The translations under genes were made by a program, and so were the position numbers. A DNA stretch of 40,211 nt from Bacteroidales bacterium (GTDB lineage Bacteria; Bacteroidota; Bacteroidia; Bacteroidales; UBA932). The notes beneath the pieces were generated by a model that was not told the DNA's origin, ran no database searches, and worked only from the letters and a program-made list of their open reading frames with translations. Shown here one piece after another: positions 7,995-15,215 of the stretch (positions are counted from its first letter, which is position 1; each line of letters opens with the position of its first letter). The stretch covers positions 1-40,211 of the forward strand of contig JALFNZ010000062.1 in assembly GCA_022774085.1 (NCBI GenBank). Direction: 5' to 3'.

Positions 7995-8417
7995 ATGTAC
8001 GATAATATGACATTGCAGGAGGCTGAGAATGCCGTTATCGGGGAATTTTCCATGTACGATGAGTGGTTGGACAAATATGAGTACCTTATCGAGCTTGGAA
8101 AGAATCTCGGCGAATATCCTCAGTCGGCAAAGACTGATGACAAACTTATCAAAGGATGTCAATCCAGAGTCTGGCTTGATTATTATATTCAGGATGGAAA
8201 AGTCTTTTTCCAAGCAGACAGTGATGCGATAATCACGAAGGGAATCATCTCTCTTCTCATAAGTATTTATTCTGGAAGGACACCTTCTGAAATTGCTTCT
8301 TCGGACTTTTCTGTGGTAGAAAAAATAGGACTGAAAGAGAATCTTTCCCCTACACGCGCCAACGGACTCGTGTCGATGATTGCGAAAATCCGTCAGGTGG
8401 CTCAGGAGAATAAATAA
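7995..8417 (+). CDS. sufE: SufE-like sulfur acceptor
   Basis: A 140-residue partner of SufS that accepts the persulfide and hands it to the SufBCD scaffold. The signature KGCQSRVWL holds the acceptor cysteine, Cys55, and the C-terminal part (LSPTRANGLVSMIAKIR) is typical. It starts 1 bp after sufS and ends 9 bp before the DUF59 gene, so the three are translated from one message. Confidence 0.93.
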   Translation: MYDNMTLQEAENAVIGEFSMYDEWLDKYEYLIELGKNLGEYPQSAKTDDKLIKGCQSRVWLDYYIQDGKVFFQADSDAIITKGIISLLISIYSGRTPSEIASSDFSVVEKIGLKENLSPTRANGLVSMIAKIRQVAQENK

Positions 8418-8426
8418 TATCATTTT

Positions 8427-8738
8427 ATGCCAAGTTTAGAAAGAGATATAATTATGGCTCTCAGGCAGGTCTATGACCCTGAGATACCGGTGAACATATA
8501 CGATCTCGGACTTATCTATGAGATTAAAGTGGATGAAGGACATAATGTTTTCATTCAGATGACTCTTACAGCACCCAATTGCCCTATGGCTGATTATGTG
8601 GTGGATCAGGTAAAATCTGCAATTGAGGATGTTCCCGGAGTTGTTACTGCTACAATAGAACTGGTTTTTGAACCGGTATGGGATAAAAGCAGGATGTCTG
8701 AGGAGGCCCTTGTTGAATTGGGGCTTGATGAGGACTGA
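8427..8738 (+). CDS. MIP18/DUF59 family iron-sulfur assembly protein (SufT-like)
   Basis: A 103-residue single-domain protein of the MIP18 (DUF59) family, which assists iron-sulfur cluster maturation. It shows the family core VYDPEIPVNIYDLGLIYEI and a conserved cysteine in LTAPNCPMADYVV, followed by the VWDKSRMSEEAL tail. Its place directly behind sufS-sufE supports a SufT-type role. The same domain forms the N-terminus of the Mrp ATPase encoded at 32976-34034. The exact client proteins cannot be told from the sequence. Confidence 0.88.
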   Translation: MPSLERDIIMALRQVYDPEIPVNIYDLGLIYEIKVDEGHNVFIQMTLTAPNCPMADYVVDQVKSAIEDVPGVVTATIELVFEPVWDKSRMSEEALVELGLDED

Positions 8739-8744
8739 GAAATA

Positions 8745-9236
8745 ATGAAGAAAATTCTGCTATATTTGTCGCTTGGTTCCAATATCGGGGACAGGAAGTA
8801 CAATATCCTGAGGGCTTTGGAGTGTCTTGACAAGGCTTTCAAGGTGCCATATTCGAGACTTTCCTCTTTGATTGAGACGGATCCCTGGGGATTTGATTGT
8901 GACGAGAAATTCATCAATGCCGTAGTGGTATATGAACTTGATTTTCCCATGGTTTTTGATCCTGAGAAAGCTGGTGAATCCATACTTGATATTTGTAAGG
9001 GAATTGAGGCTGATTTTGGAAGAATTTCCAAAGTACAATATGACGGATATGGTCGCAGGATATATTGCTCGAGGATAATTGACATTGATATATTGTTCCT
9101 TGGAAATGAAAGAATTGATACGGAAATATTGACTGTACCACATAGACTGATGCACTTGAGGGATTTTGTCATGATTCCTTTAAGGGAGGTGGCTACAGGG
9201 TCTGTCATTGATTCTTTTCCAGAGATATTTAATTGA
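8745..9236 (+). CDS. folK: 2-amino-4-hydroxy-6-hydroxymethyldihydropteridine diphosphokinase
   Basis: HPPK transfers pyrophosphate from ATP to the pterin in folate synthesis. The 163-residue protein has the N-terminal LYLSLGSNIGDR, the substrate segment ETDPWGF and FINAVV, and the catalytic RIIDIDILFLGNERIDTE followed by VPHRLMHLRDFVMIPL. All match the family. The gene starts 6 bp after the SufT-like gene and precedes glyS by 26 bp, so it appears to ride in the suf operon. Confidence 0.94.
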   Translation: MKKILLYLSLGSNIGDRKYNILRALECLDKAFKVPYSRLSSLIETDPWGFDCDEKFINAVVVYELDFPMVFDPEKAGESILDICKGIEADFGRISKVQYDGYGRRIYCSRIIDIDILFLGNERIDTEILTVPHRLMHLRDFVMIPLREVATGSVIDSFPEIFN

Positions 9237-9262
9237 TTATTAATTATATAACTAATATTACT

Positions 9263-10807
9263 ATGACACAGGAAGAACTCTTCAAAATTCTTGTTGCTCA
9301 CTGTAAGGAATATGGTTTTATCTTCCCTTCAAGTGAGATTTATGATGGACTCGGAGCCGTCTATGACTATGGCCAGATGGGTGTTGAACTAAAGAACAAC
9401 ATCAAGATGTATTGGTGGGAGGCTATGACAAGGCTTCACGAGAACATCGTCGGAATTGACTCGGCTATCTTTATGCATCCAAAAATATGGGAAGCATCCG
9501 GCCACGTAGGTGCTTTCAATGATCCTCTCATCGACAATAAGGACTCCAAAAAGAGATACAGAGCGGATGTTCTTATTGAGGATTATATCGGAAAGCTTGA
9601 GGACAAGATTCGCAAGGATGTGGAGAAGGGAAAGAAGAAATTCGGTGATGCTTTCGATGAGGCAAAATTCATTGAAACCAATCCAAATTGCATTCGCAAC
9701 AATGCCAAGATTGCAGAGGTGAAGAAGAGAATGGCAGATGCCCTCAATGCAAATGACTTGGATGCTCTCCGCCAGATTATCCTTGACTGCGAGATTGTGT
9801 GTCCTATCTCAGGTACCAAGAACTGGACTGAGGTTCGTCAGTTCAATCTTATGTTCAGTACCTCGATGGGAAGCACTGCAGAAGGAGCAAATACAATATA
9901 TCTGCGTCCTGAGACAGCACAGGGTATATTCGTGAACTATCTGAACGTTCAGAAAACAGGCCGAATGAAGATACCTTTCGGTATAGCCCAAATCGGAAAG
10001 GCCTTCAGAAACGAGATTGTAGCACGTCAGTTCATCTTCCGTATGAGGGAATTTGAGCAGATGGAGATGCAATTCTTCATCAAGCCTGGTACTGAACTCG
10101 ACTGGTTTGCAAAATGGAAGGAGAACCGCCTTGCATGGCACAAGGCTCTCGGAATGGGAGATGACAACTATCGTTTCCACGACCACGACAAGCTTGCCCA
10201 TTATGCAAATGCCGCAACGGATATAGAGTTCCGCTTCCCGTTCGGATTCAAGGAGCTTGAAGGTATCCACTCACGTACCAACTTTGACCTTGGAAACCAT
10301 CAGAAGTTTTCAGGAAAGAAGATTGAGTATTTCGATCCGGAAATAGGTGAGAGCTACACTCCATATGTTGTCGAGACATCAATCGGAGTTGACCGTATGG
10401 TTCTTGCAGTTCTTTCCAACTCATACAAAGAAGAGCAGCTTGAAAACGGAGAGAGCAGGGTAGTGCTCAGCATTCCTGCGCCTCTGGCTCCTGTAAAAGT
10501 TGCTGTAATGCCTCTCCTTAAGAATAATCAGGAGCTGGTTGACCTTGCACAGAAAATCATGGATGACCTCAAATATGACTATAACTGCCAGTATGACGAG
10601 AAGGATTCAATCGGAAAGCGTTATCGCCGTCAGGATGCAATAGGTACTCCTTTCTGCGTTACCGTTGACCATGATTCACTCGAGGATGGATGCGTTACAA
10701 TCCGTCACCGTGACAGCATGGCTCAGGAGCGCGTAAAGATTGAGGACCTCAATTCAATTATCGGCAAGGAAGTAAGTCTCAACAATCTTCTTCGCAAACT
10801 GAAATAA
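9263..10807 (+). CDS. glyS: Glycyl-tRNA synthetase, single-chain class II
   Basis: Attaches glycine to tRNA-Gly; this is the homodimeric archaeal/eukaryotic-like type used by Bacteroidota, not the two-subunit type. From the ATG at 9263 the protein has 514 residues and begins MTQEELFKILVAHCKEYGFI. A TTG at 9233 could extend it by ten residues, but that would overlap the folK stop and adds no conserved sequence. Motif 2 is visible as FIFRMREFEQMEMQFF, with YLRPETAQGIFVNYLN before it and ETSIGVDRMVLAVLSN as motif 3. The C-terminal anticodon-binding domain includes YRRQDAIGTPFCVTVDHDS. It is the last gene of the sufS operon. Confidence 0.95.
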   Translation: MTQEELFKILVAHCKEYGFIFPSSEIYDGLGAVYDYGQMGVELKNNIKMYWWEAMTRLHENIVGIDSAIFMHPKIWEASGHVGAFNDPLIDNKDSKKRYRADVLIEDYIGKLEDKIRKDVEKGKKKFGDAFDEAKFIETNPNCIRNNAKIAEVKKRMADALNANDLDALRQIILDCEIVCPISGTKNWTEVRQFNLMFSTSMGSTAEGANTIYLRPETAQGIFVNYLNVQKTGRMKIPFGIAQIGKAFRNEIVARQFIFRMREFEQMEMQFFIKPGTELDWFAKWKENRLAWHKALGMGDDNYRFHDHDKLAHYANAATDIEFRFPFGFKELEGIHSRTNFDLGNHQKFSGKKIEYFDPEIGESYTPYVVETSIGVDRMVLAVLSNSYKEEQLENGESRVVLSIPAPLAPVKVAVMPLLKNNQELVDLAQKIMDDLKYDYNCQYDEKDSIGKRYRRQDAIGTPFCVTVDHDSLEDGCVTIRHRDSMAQERVKIEDLNSIIGKEVSLNNLLRKLK

Positions 10808-10848
10808 ACCAGCAAGTTACGTTTGCTCTTCAACGAGAATCAGTTTTA

Positions 10849-10891
10849 AAATTTGACCGCAATTCCTATATGGGGAGTTGCGGTTAAATTT
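10849..10891. terminator. Hairpin after glyS, possible terminator
   Basis: A 14-bp stem with one G-T pair (10849-10862 with 10878-10891) and a 15-base loop starts 41 bp after the glyS stop. The bases after it are T-rich but do not form a clean T-tract, so termination is likely rather than certain. The rest of 10808-10946 holds nothing that I recognise. Confidence 0.5.
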
Positions 10892-10946
10892 GCCTTCTTA
10901 TTCTTATCTGACGTTTTAGCTCTCTAAGAGGACATCTTGGTCATAA

Positions 10947-11099
10947 TTCCAGACACACCAAGAACTTTCTTTATTTGCTCTTGATGAACCATTGTCTGCC
11001 AGATTTGTCGTTGAAAACGGGGACTTTGACATTATGATAGGACCTGACAGCCGTGATGTGCAATGCGCCAGGCTGACCGTGCAGATTCCGTTACTTTGA
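10947..11099 (+). pseudogene. C-terminal remnant of a GH3 family glycoside hydrolase
   Basis: Fifty codons in frame, ending in TGA at 11097-11099, read like the very end of the fibronectin III-like domain of GH3 beta-glucosidases: HQELSLFALDEPLSARFVVE then NGDFDIMIGPDSRDVQ. An in-frame TAA sits just before (10944-10946), the sequence before that only faintly resembles the domain, and the catalytic domains are absent. The fragment ends overlapping by nine bases with the convergent Gfo/Idh/MocA gene. It is probably the scar left by a deletion or by the arrival of that gene. The family match is from memory of the domain consensus. Confidence 0.6.
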
Positions 11100-12533
11100 A
11101 ACGGGCATCTTGGACTTTTTATTGGACAGGCGGCTCTTTTCCGCACGGAATCCCATCACATGGCTTTCTATTGAGGCGTCTATGCTGCTTGTAAGCTTTG
11201 ATTCATCCTGTGCAGATACGGCCTCGATAAAATCGCAGACGAGTGCCATGTCCCCGCCACCGTGGCCGGAACCCTTATATTCAGGAATATCGCTTACTTT
11301 CTTGTCCCATACAAGTTTACGGTTGCTCCTGAACTCATATACAGTGAACTTGCTCCCGTCTCCTTCTATATAGCCTGTAGTTCCCATTATCCTTGTCCTG
11401 CGGCCACCAAACGGGGTAAATGCTTCCATTGAGAAAGAAGCCGTGGTACCGTCTGCAAAGACCATCTCGCAGACAAAGTGGTCGGGCTGGTTATTATCGC
11501 AGAAATAGACGCATCTTCCCCATTCGTTGTTAGGATCTGAAATCTTGGACATGATTTCCTGCTCGTCGCGGGAGTTCTTCAAGTCGAAGACTCCAAGGTG
11601 CTGCTTCCTTTTGACATAGATGTCAATTGCAGAATAAGGGCAGGTTGACTCATGAGGACAGCCGTCTGTGCAGCGCTTTGGCGCACCTTGGGGAGCATTC
11701 TCCGGCTTGAACCATGTGAGTGACCCGTCCGCCACAATGCTCTGGCAAGGCTTTCCTACAAACCAGCGGAGAATGTCCAGATCGTGGCAACTTTTGGCAA
11801 GAATTATAGGTGTTGTTTTATTTGAATCCCTCCAATTGCCTCTCACATAGGAATGTGCCATGTGGCGGCATTCGATTGGTTCCATGTGCTGGATACTTAT
11901 CAGTTTGCCTATCATCCCACTCTTCAGGGCCTGGTACATGGCTCTGAAATATGGACTATATCTGAGGACATGGCATACGGCAACGATCCTTCCGTATTTA
12001 TGTGCCTGTGCAGCAATATCTGTACATTCCTTTTCAGTCTGAGCTACAGGTTTTTCCAGAAGGACGTCGTAGCCCCAACGCAAGGCTTTCATGCACGGGT
12101 GATAATGCAGGTCATCCGGAGTCGAGATGACCACAGCATCTGCAAATTTAGGGACAGAGAAGACTTCACTCCAGTCGCCGAAACGGTGCTCAACCGGGAT
12201 ATCAAACTTGTCTCCCATGGCCATCTTGCGGCTTTCCCTTATATCTGAAACGCCAACGACCTGCATGCATTCCGGGTATTTCCTCGCATATTCAGCATAG
12301 GTCCTTCCCCTGTTGCCTGCCCCTATTATTATGACTTTCACCGGTCCACCTTTTATATTGGCTTTCAATGATTTGACCGGGAAGTCCAATTCTGCATCAG
12401 TAGCCATTGAAGACATGGCCTCACCGCTTGCTCCAGAGAGTCGTTCAGCTGCTTTGAGAGTTCCTTCAGAAGGCAATATCGCCGCCCCTGCCGTAAGCAG
12501 GCCAAGGCTTTTCAGAAAATCTTTTCTATCCAT
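11091..12533 (-). CDS. Exported Gfo/Idh/MocA family oxidoreductase, copy 1
   Basis: A 480-residue NAD(P)-binding oxidoreductase with an export signal that resembles a twin-arginine or Sec leader (MDRKDFLKSLGLLTAGAAIL). The Rossmann motif GAGNRGRTYAEYA begins near residue 72, EKPVAQTEKEC is the family's EKP signature, and ILAKSCHDLDILRWFVG lies in the substrate-binding half. A cysteine cluster CTDGCPHESTC could bind a metal. The family includes sugar and inositol dehydrogenases, and some members oxidise glycosides in glycan breakdown; substrate unknown. Beyond the first 60 residues it is nearly identical to the protein encoded at 26793-28232. It stands alone behind its own -7 box and faces a GH3 remnant. 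Confidence 0.85.
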   Translation of the reverse strand: MDRKDFLKSLGLLTAGAAILPSEGTLKAAERLSGASGEAMSSMATDAELDFPVKSLKANIKGGPVKVIIIGAGNRGRTYAEYARKYPECMQVVGVSDIRESRKMAMGDKFDIPVEHRFGDWSEVFSVPKFADAVVISTPDDLHYHPCMKALRWGYDVLLEKPVAQTEKECTDIAAQAHKYGRIVAVCHVLRYSPYFRAMYQALKSGMIGKLISIQHMEPIECRHMAHSYVRGNWRDSNKTTPIILAKSCHDLDILRWFVGKPCQSIVADGSLTWFKPENAPQGAPKRCTDGCPHESTCPYSAIDIYVKRKQHLGVFDLKNSRDEQEIMSKISDPNNEWGRCVYFCDNNQPDHFVCEMVFADGTTASFSMEAFTPFGGRRTRIMGTTGYIEGDGSKFTVYEFRSNRKLVWDKKVSDIPEYKGSGHGGGDMALVCDFIEAVSAQDESKLTSSIDASIESHVMGFRAEKSRLSNKKSKMPVSK

Positions 12534-12609
12534 GATATGTTAATTATGTGGTTGTTGTCTATTACTCAAGTCTCGCAAGTGATAATTGTCGAGACGTCAA
12601 AGCTTTGCA

Positions 12610-12617
12610 CAAAAATA
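12610..12617 (-). promoter_or_regulatory. -7 box of Gfo/Idh/MocA copy 1
   Basis: TATTTTTG on the minus strand, 76 bp before the ATG. The leader between them contains an inverted repeat, GTCTCG at 12571-12576 with CGAGAC at 12591-12596, which may be an operator or leader hairpin. No clear -33 element is visible. Confidence 0.45.
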
Positions 12618-12656
12618 GTTAAAATTTTTGTAAAATACTTTTGCTGGAAAATTTCT

Positions 12657-12740
12657 GTCGTCGCTGCGCTCTTATTGGGATGTCGTCGCTGCGCTCTTTG
12701 ATTTCCTCTTTGGGGATGTCGTCGCTGCGCTTGACATCCC
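12657..12740. repeat. REP-like cluster of three GTCGTCGCTGCGCTC repeats
   Basis: The 15-mer occurs at 12657-12671 and 12682-12696, and with its last base changed at 12718-12732. The second and third copies are preceded by GGGAT. The third is enclosed by an 8-bp inverted repeat (12713-12720 with 12733-12740). Spacing is irregular (25 and 36 bp). A further small hairpin CACGC-TTT-GCGTG at 12763-12775 and a run of eight G at 12749-12756 follow. No credible coding frame covers the region; the look is of a repetitive extragenic palindrome family. Confidence 0.65.
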
Positions 12741-12807
12741 GCGCTCGCGGGGGGGGATTAGCCACGCTTTGCGTGCCTTTTCCCTTGCCGCTCGCCGCGG
12801 GGCCCTT

Positions 12808-12957
12808 GCAAAACATTGATTATCAGGAGTTACGCGACCTATGGTCGCTATTTCGTTTCTGTCCACTACCTTACAAGAGCAAGCTCTTGACGGCAGTGTA
12901 CAGAAACGAAATTAGCATCGCGAAAGCGATGCTAACTCCTGATAATCAATATTTTGC
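12808..12957. repeat. 150-bp element with nested inverted repeats and cloverleaf-like folding
   Basis: Outer arms 12808-12832 and 12933-12957 pair at 24 of 25 positions, the inner 18 without fault. Inside lie a 6-bp hairpin with TAT loop (12834-12848), a 13-bp perfect stem (12850-12862 with 12900-12912) whose tip carries a 6-bp hairpin (12874-12889), and a 7-bp hairpin with a GAAA loop (12915-12932). This gives four helices around one junction. The right outer arm ends on the discriminator base of tRNA-Ser. No open frame makes sense here. It could be a miniature mobile element, a structured RNA or a recombination site. Confidence 0.75.
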
Positions 12958-13044
12958 GGTGAGAGGGGGATTCGAACCCCCGGTACGGTAATCCCGTACG
13001 TCAGTTTAGCAAACTGGTGGTTTCAGCCACTCACCCATCTCACC
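12957..13044 (-). tRNA. tRNA-Ser (anticodon GCU)
   Basis: The minus strand folds into a class II tRNA: 7-bp acceptor stem GGTGAGA/TCTCACC, discriminator G, T-loop GGTTCGAATCC, a long variable arm, and the anticodon GCT at 13010-13008 in the loop TTGCTAA. A long variable arm and G73 identify serine. CCA is not encoded; the next bases are CAAAA. The gene is preceded by a well-formed promoter. Confidence 0.95.
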
Positions 13045-13093
13045 AAACTACCCTTTGGGATGGCACGAACCGCTGGTCGGCCAATTGGGATTG

Positions 13094-13123
13094 CAAATAT
13101 ACAACTTTTTTATTGTTCTGCAA
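13094..13123 (-). promoter_or_regulatory. Promoter of tRNA-Ser
   Basis: On the minus strand TTG (13123-13121) is followed after 19 bp by TATATTTG (13101-13094), a perfect -7 box. Transcription would begin near 13088, giving a 5' leader of about 44 bases before the tRNA. Confidence 0.75.
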
Positions 13124-13129
13124 CAAGAA

Positions 13130-15043
13130 TTACAGATTTTCAGCTTTTTCTTTGATGGTTTTCAGTTCTACCTGCCCGATTCCCATGGCTTCAGCAAAGG
13201 TTTTCAGGGCTTCGGCAGAGGCTTTGTCGGTATATGGACCTACGATGTATGTGATATGCCCTGCTTCGTTTTCTGTTTTTGCAATGTCCTTTCCTGAGGC
13301 CTGCTGTCTGATTCCTGAGGAGGCGGCTTCATCCAGTTCCGCTTCCGGTGTTATGAGCACTTGATAGAAGACTGGATTTTCCTTTTCCTTTGCTTCCAAG
13401 GCCCTTGCTTTTGATATAGTCACTTCCTTACCGTCATTGAAAGCTACAATGAAGGCACTTTTGAATCCCAATCTCTTGACAGTATTCAGTTTGGCGAGGA
13501 CATCCTTGTAACTGCGGAATACACCCACCCTATAGACGTAACGGCCGCTTGCGGTTTTTTGTTCAAAGACAGGACTCAAGCCCCGCAAATTTCTGACAGA
13601 AGCTTGCGTACCCATCGTAAATATTTGAATTTGATACAAAACGCCCTGTGGCAGCGTGTTGTCAAGTGCAAACTGCCCTTCATCAAGCACCTTGAAAGTG
13701 TAATCGAATACCACAGGAGGTGGCAAAATATCCATTTGCAGGGGACCGCCCATATTCATTCTCTCAAAGGTATAGTCAGCATCATCACCGACAACCTCGC
13801 GATCGGCAGCGGACATCAAAGTGTCGGGATCTATCACAACTCCGTTGAAAAGAAACTCCATCTCAATTTTGCGAAGCTCATCCGAAGCCCTTCCGAGCGA
13901 ATCCTGGATGGCGGGAATCTGAGCCTCTGTCGCAAGGATCCTGTTGGTCAGAAGGATTCTCTCATCAGCATCCGAACTCATCACATAAAGATTGCGGTCG
14001 TTCTCAAGCCTTGATTCGAATACCGCCAACGTATCACGAATTGCCCTGACCTGTGCCATCTTGTCCATATATCTGCGAGTATCCAGATTCTCCGGAATCT
14101 CAGCACTTACGTTCTTATTCCTGTCAGCTGAATCACCAAGAGGAACCAGATGCGACAACTGCTCCAATTCCGCGGAATCCTCGATGGCCTTCCTTACAGG
14201 CATGCTTACATATTCCAGGACATAGACATAGACACTATCTTTGCTGCAGTCCCTGTTAGACGCAAAAATCGTAAATTTGCCATCCGGAGTATTCATGTAC
14301 AGGAAATCATCAGCAGGGGAAGAATATGGGAAACCGAGATTCACGGGAGCGGACCAGTCTGCCCCTTCCTCATTCCACTCAGAGGCATATAGGTCGTATC
14401 CGCCAACCCCATAGAGGCCGGCAGAAGCGAAATACATTGTCTTTCCATCCGGGGACAGGACAGGATAAATCTCATCCGATGCCGATGTCATCTGTTCATT
14501 GATCAATGCCGGTGTGGTCCAGACTGTATCTTTCTTTTCAGTCATGCAAATATTCCTGATGCCCTCCGAATCGACGGCAGAATAATAGATTACATCTGCT
14601 CCGTCGGGAGCATACAATGCCTTTGAATACGGGTGGCCTGCGACTGAGTCCAGCTGATTCGGCACGCTCCTCCATGAACTGTCCCGAAAAGGGTAATAAA
14701 GGAAAAAGTCGGAAACTGAAAAACGGTGGCGCGCGACAACGACAGGATTGTCAACAAAGCCTGACATTGCCCGTCCGTTTTCAGCAAGAAGGATACGGTC
14801 GCTTGCAAGGGCAGTAAATGCCGAATCCAAACTTGTCCCGGAGGAATCCTTCACAGATTCCATCGCATCCTTGAGAACTTCCAAAGACTCCTCGAATCTG
14901 TAAGCCTTCCTCAGATCATCGGCTTGCAACAGCAAAGAATCTGCCTTCCGGGGAACGGAAGGCCTGGCAGAAACCGCAGAAAAGCAGTATGATGATATTA
15001 TAATGGTGCAAAGCACCTTCAAGAACATGGAAAATCCTCTCAT
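13130..15043 (-). CDS. Exported PD40 beta-propeller protein with C-terminal SPOR domain
   Basis: About 637 residues from the ATG at 15043, which gives a clean signal peptide (MFLKVLCTIIISSYCFSAVSA lies inside it). In-frame ATGs at 15079 and 15067 lie at or before the likely transcription start. A TPR-like stretch (ADDLRKAYRFEESLEVLKDA) is followed by WD40-like/PD40 blades with the motif EIYPVLSPDGKTMYFAS. A coiled, acidic middle region comes next. At the C-terminus YQIQIFTMGTQASVRNLRGL to KSAFIVAFNDGK is a SPOR domain, which binds denuded peptidoglycan glycans. The protein is probably periplasmic or envelope-anchored. I know no named gene for it. It is divergent from secDF. Confidence 0.8.
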   Translation of the reverse strand: MRGFSMFLKVLCTIIISSYCFSAVSARPSVPRKADSLLLQADDLRKAYRFEESLEVLKDAMESVKDSSGTSLDSAFTALASDRILLAENGRAMSGFVDNPVVVARHRFSVSDFFLYYPFRDSSWRSVPNQLDSVAGHPYSKALYAPDGADVIYYSAVDSEGIRNICMTEKKDTVWTTPALINEQMTSASDEIYPVLSPDGKTMYFASAGLYGVGGYDLYASEWNEEGADWSAPVNLGFPYSSPADDFLYMNTPDGKFTIFASNRDCSKDSVYVYVLEYVSMPVRKAIEDSAELEQLSHLVPLGDSADRNKNVSAEIPENLDTRRYMDKMAQVRAIRDTLAVFESRLENDRNLYVMSSDADERILLTNRILATEAQIPAIQDSLGRASDELRKIEMEFLFNGVVIDPDTLMSAADREVVGDDADYTFERMNMGGPLQMDILPPPVVFDYTFKVLDEGQFALDNTLPQGVLYQIQIFTMGTQASVRNLRGLSPVFEQKTASGRYVYRVGVFRSYKDVLAKLNTVKRLGFKSAFIVAFNDGKEVTISKARALEAKEKENPVFYQVLITPEAELDEAASSGIRQQASGKDIAKTENEAGHITYIVGPYTDKASAEALKTFAEAMGIGQVELKTIKEKAENL

Positions 15044-15076
15044 TTCATTAAAAATACCTTCTCTCATTTGGGTGTG

Positions 15077-15084
15077 CAAAATTA
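15077..15084 (-). promoter_or_regulatory. -7 box of the PD40/SPOR gene
   Basis: TAATTTTG on the minus strand; transcription near 15070 would leave about 27 bp before the ATG at 15043 and exclude the ATG at 15079. No clear -33. Confidence 0.45.
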
Positions 15085-15124
15085 AGAAATATTTACAGAA
15101 AGTTCATTTATTAGAAAAAAATCG

Positions 15125-15132
15125 TAAATTTG
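15125..15132 (+). promoter_or_regulatory. -7 box of secDF
   Basis: TAAATTTG, a perfect match, 83 bp before the secDF ATG. The leader of about 77 bases contains only a seven-codon ATG frame (15152-15175), not enough for an arrest peptide. Confidence 0.5.
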
Positions 15133-15215
15133 TGCCCTATTTTGCCGATGGTATGGATATCAACTTTCGTGCTTGAGGATGAATTTGAAGTAATATCATT
15201 AAAACAATATTAATT

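Noticed and set aside
10916-11146. Minus-strand frame of 76 codons after Gfo copy 1
   Set aside because: It overlaps the end of the oxidoreductase gene in another frame; the plus strand of the same DNA gives a recognisable GH3 tail instead.
11091-12533. GH109-type alpha-N-acetylgalactosaminidase
   Set aside because: GH109 enzymes also have a Gfo/Idh/MocA fold, but I could not see their characteristic sequence here; the broader family call is safer.
12657-12740. CRISPR array
   Set aside because: Only three short (15-bp) copies at unequal spacing, with no spacers of constant length and no cas genes.
12641-12991. Plus-strand frame of 116 codons across the repeats and the tRNA
   Set aside because: It runs through the REP-like repeats, the palindromic element and into the tRNA-Ser gene; low-complexity translation only.
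15152-15175. Leader peptide (seven codons) controlling secDF
   Set aside because: Too short for an arrest sequence and with no hairpin between it and secDF; a chance ATG frame is more likely.
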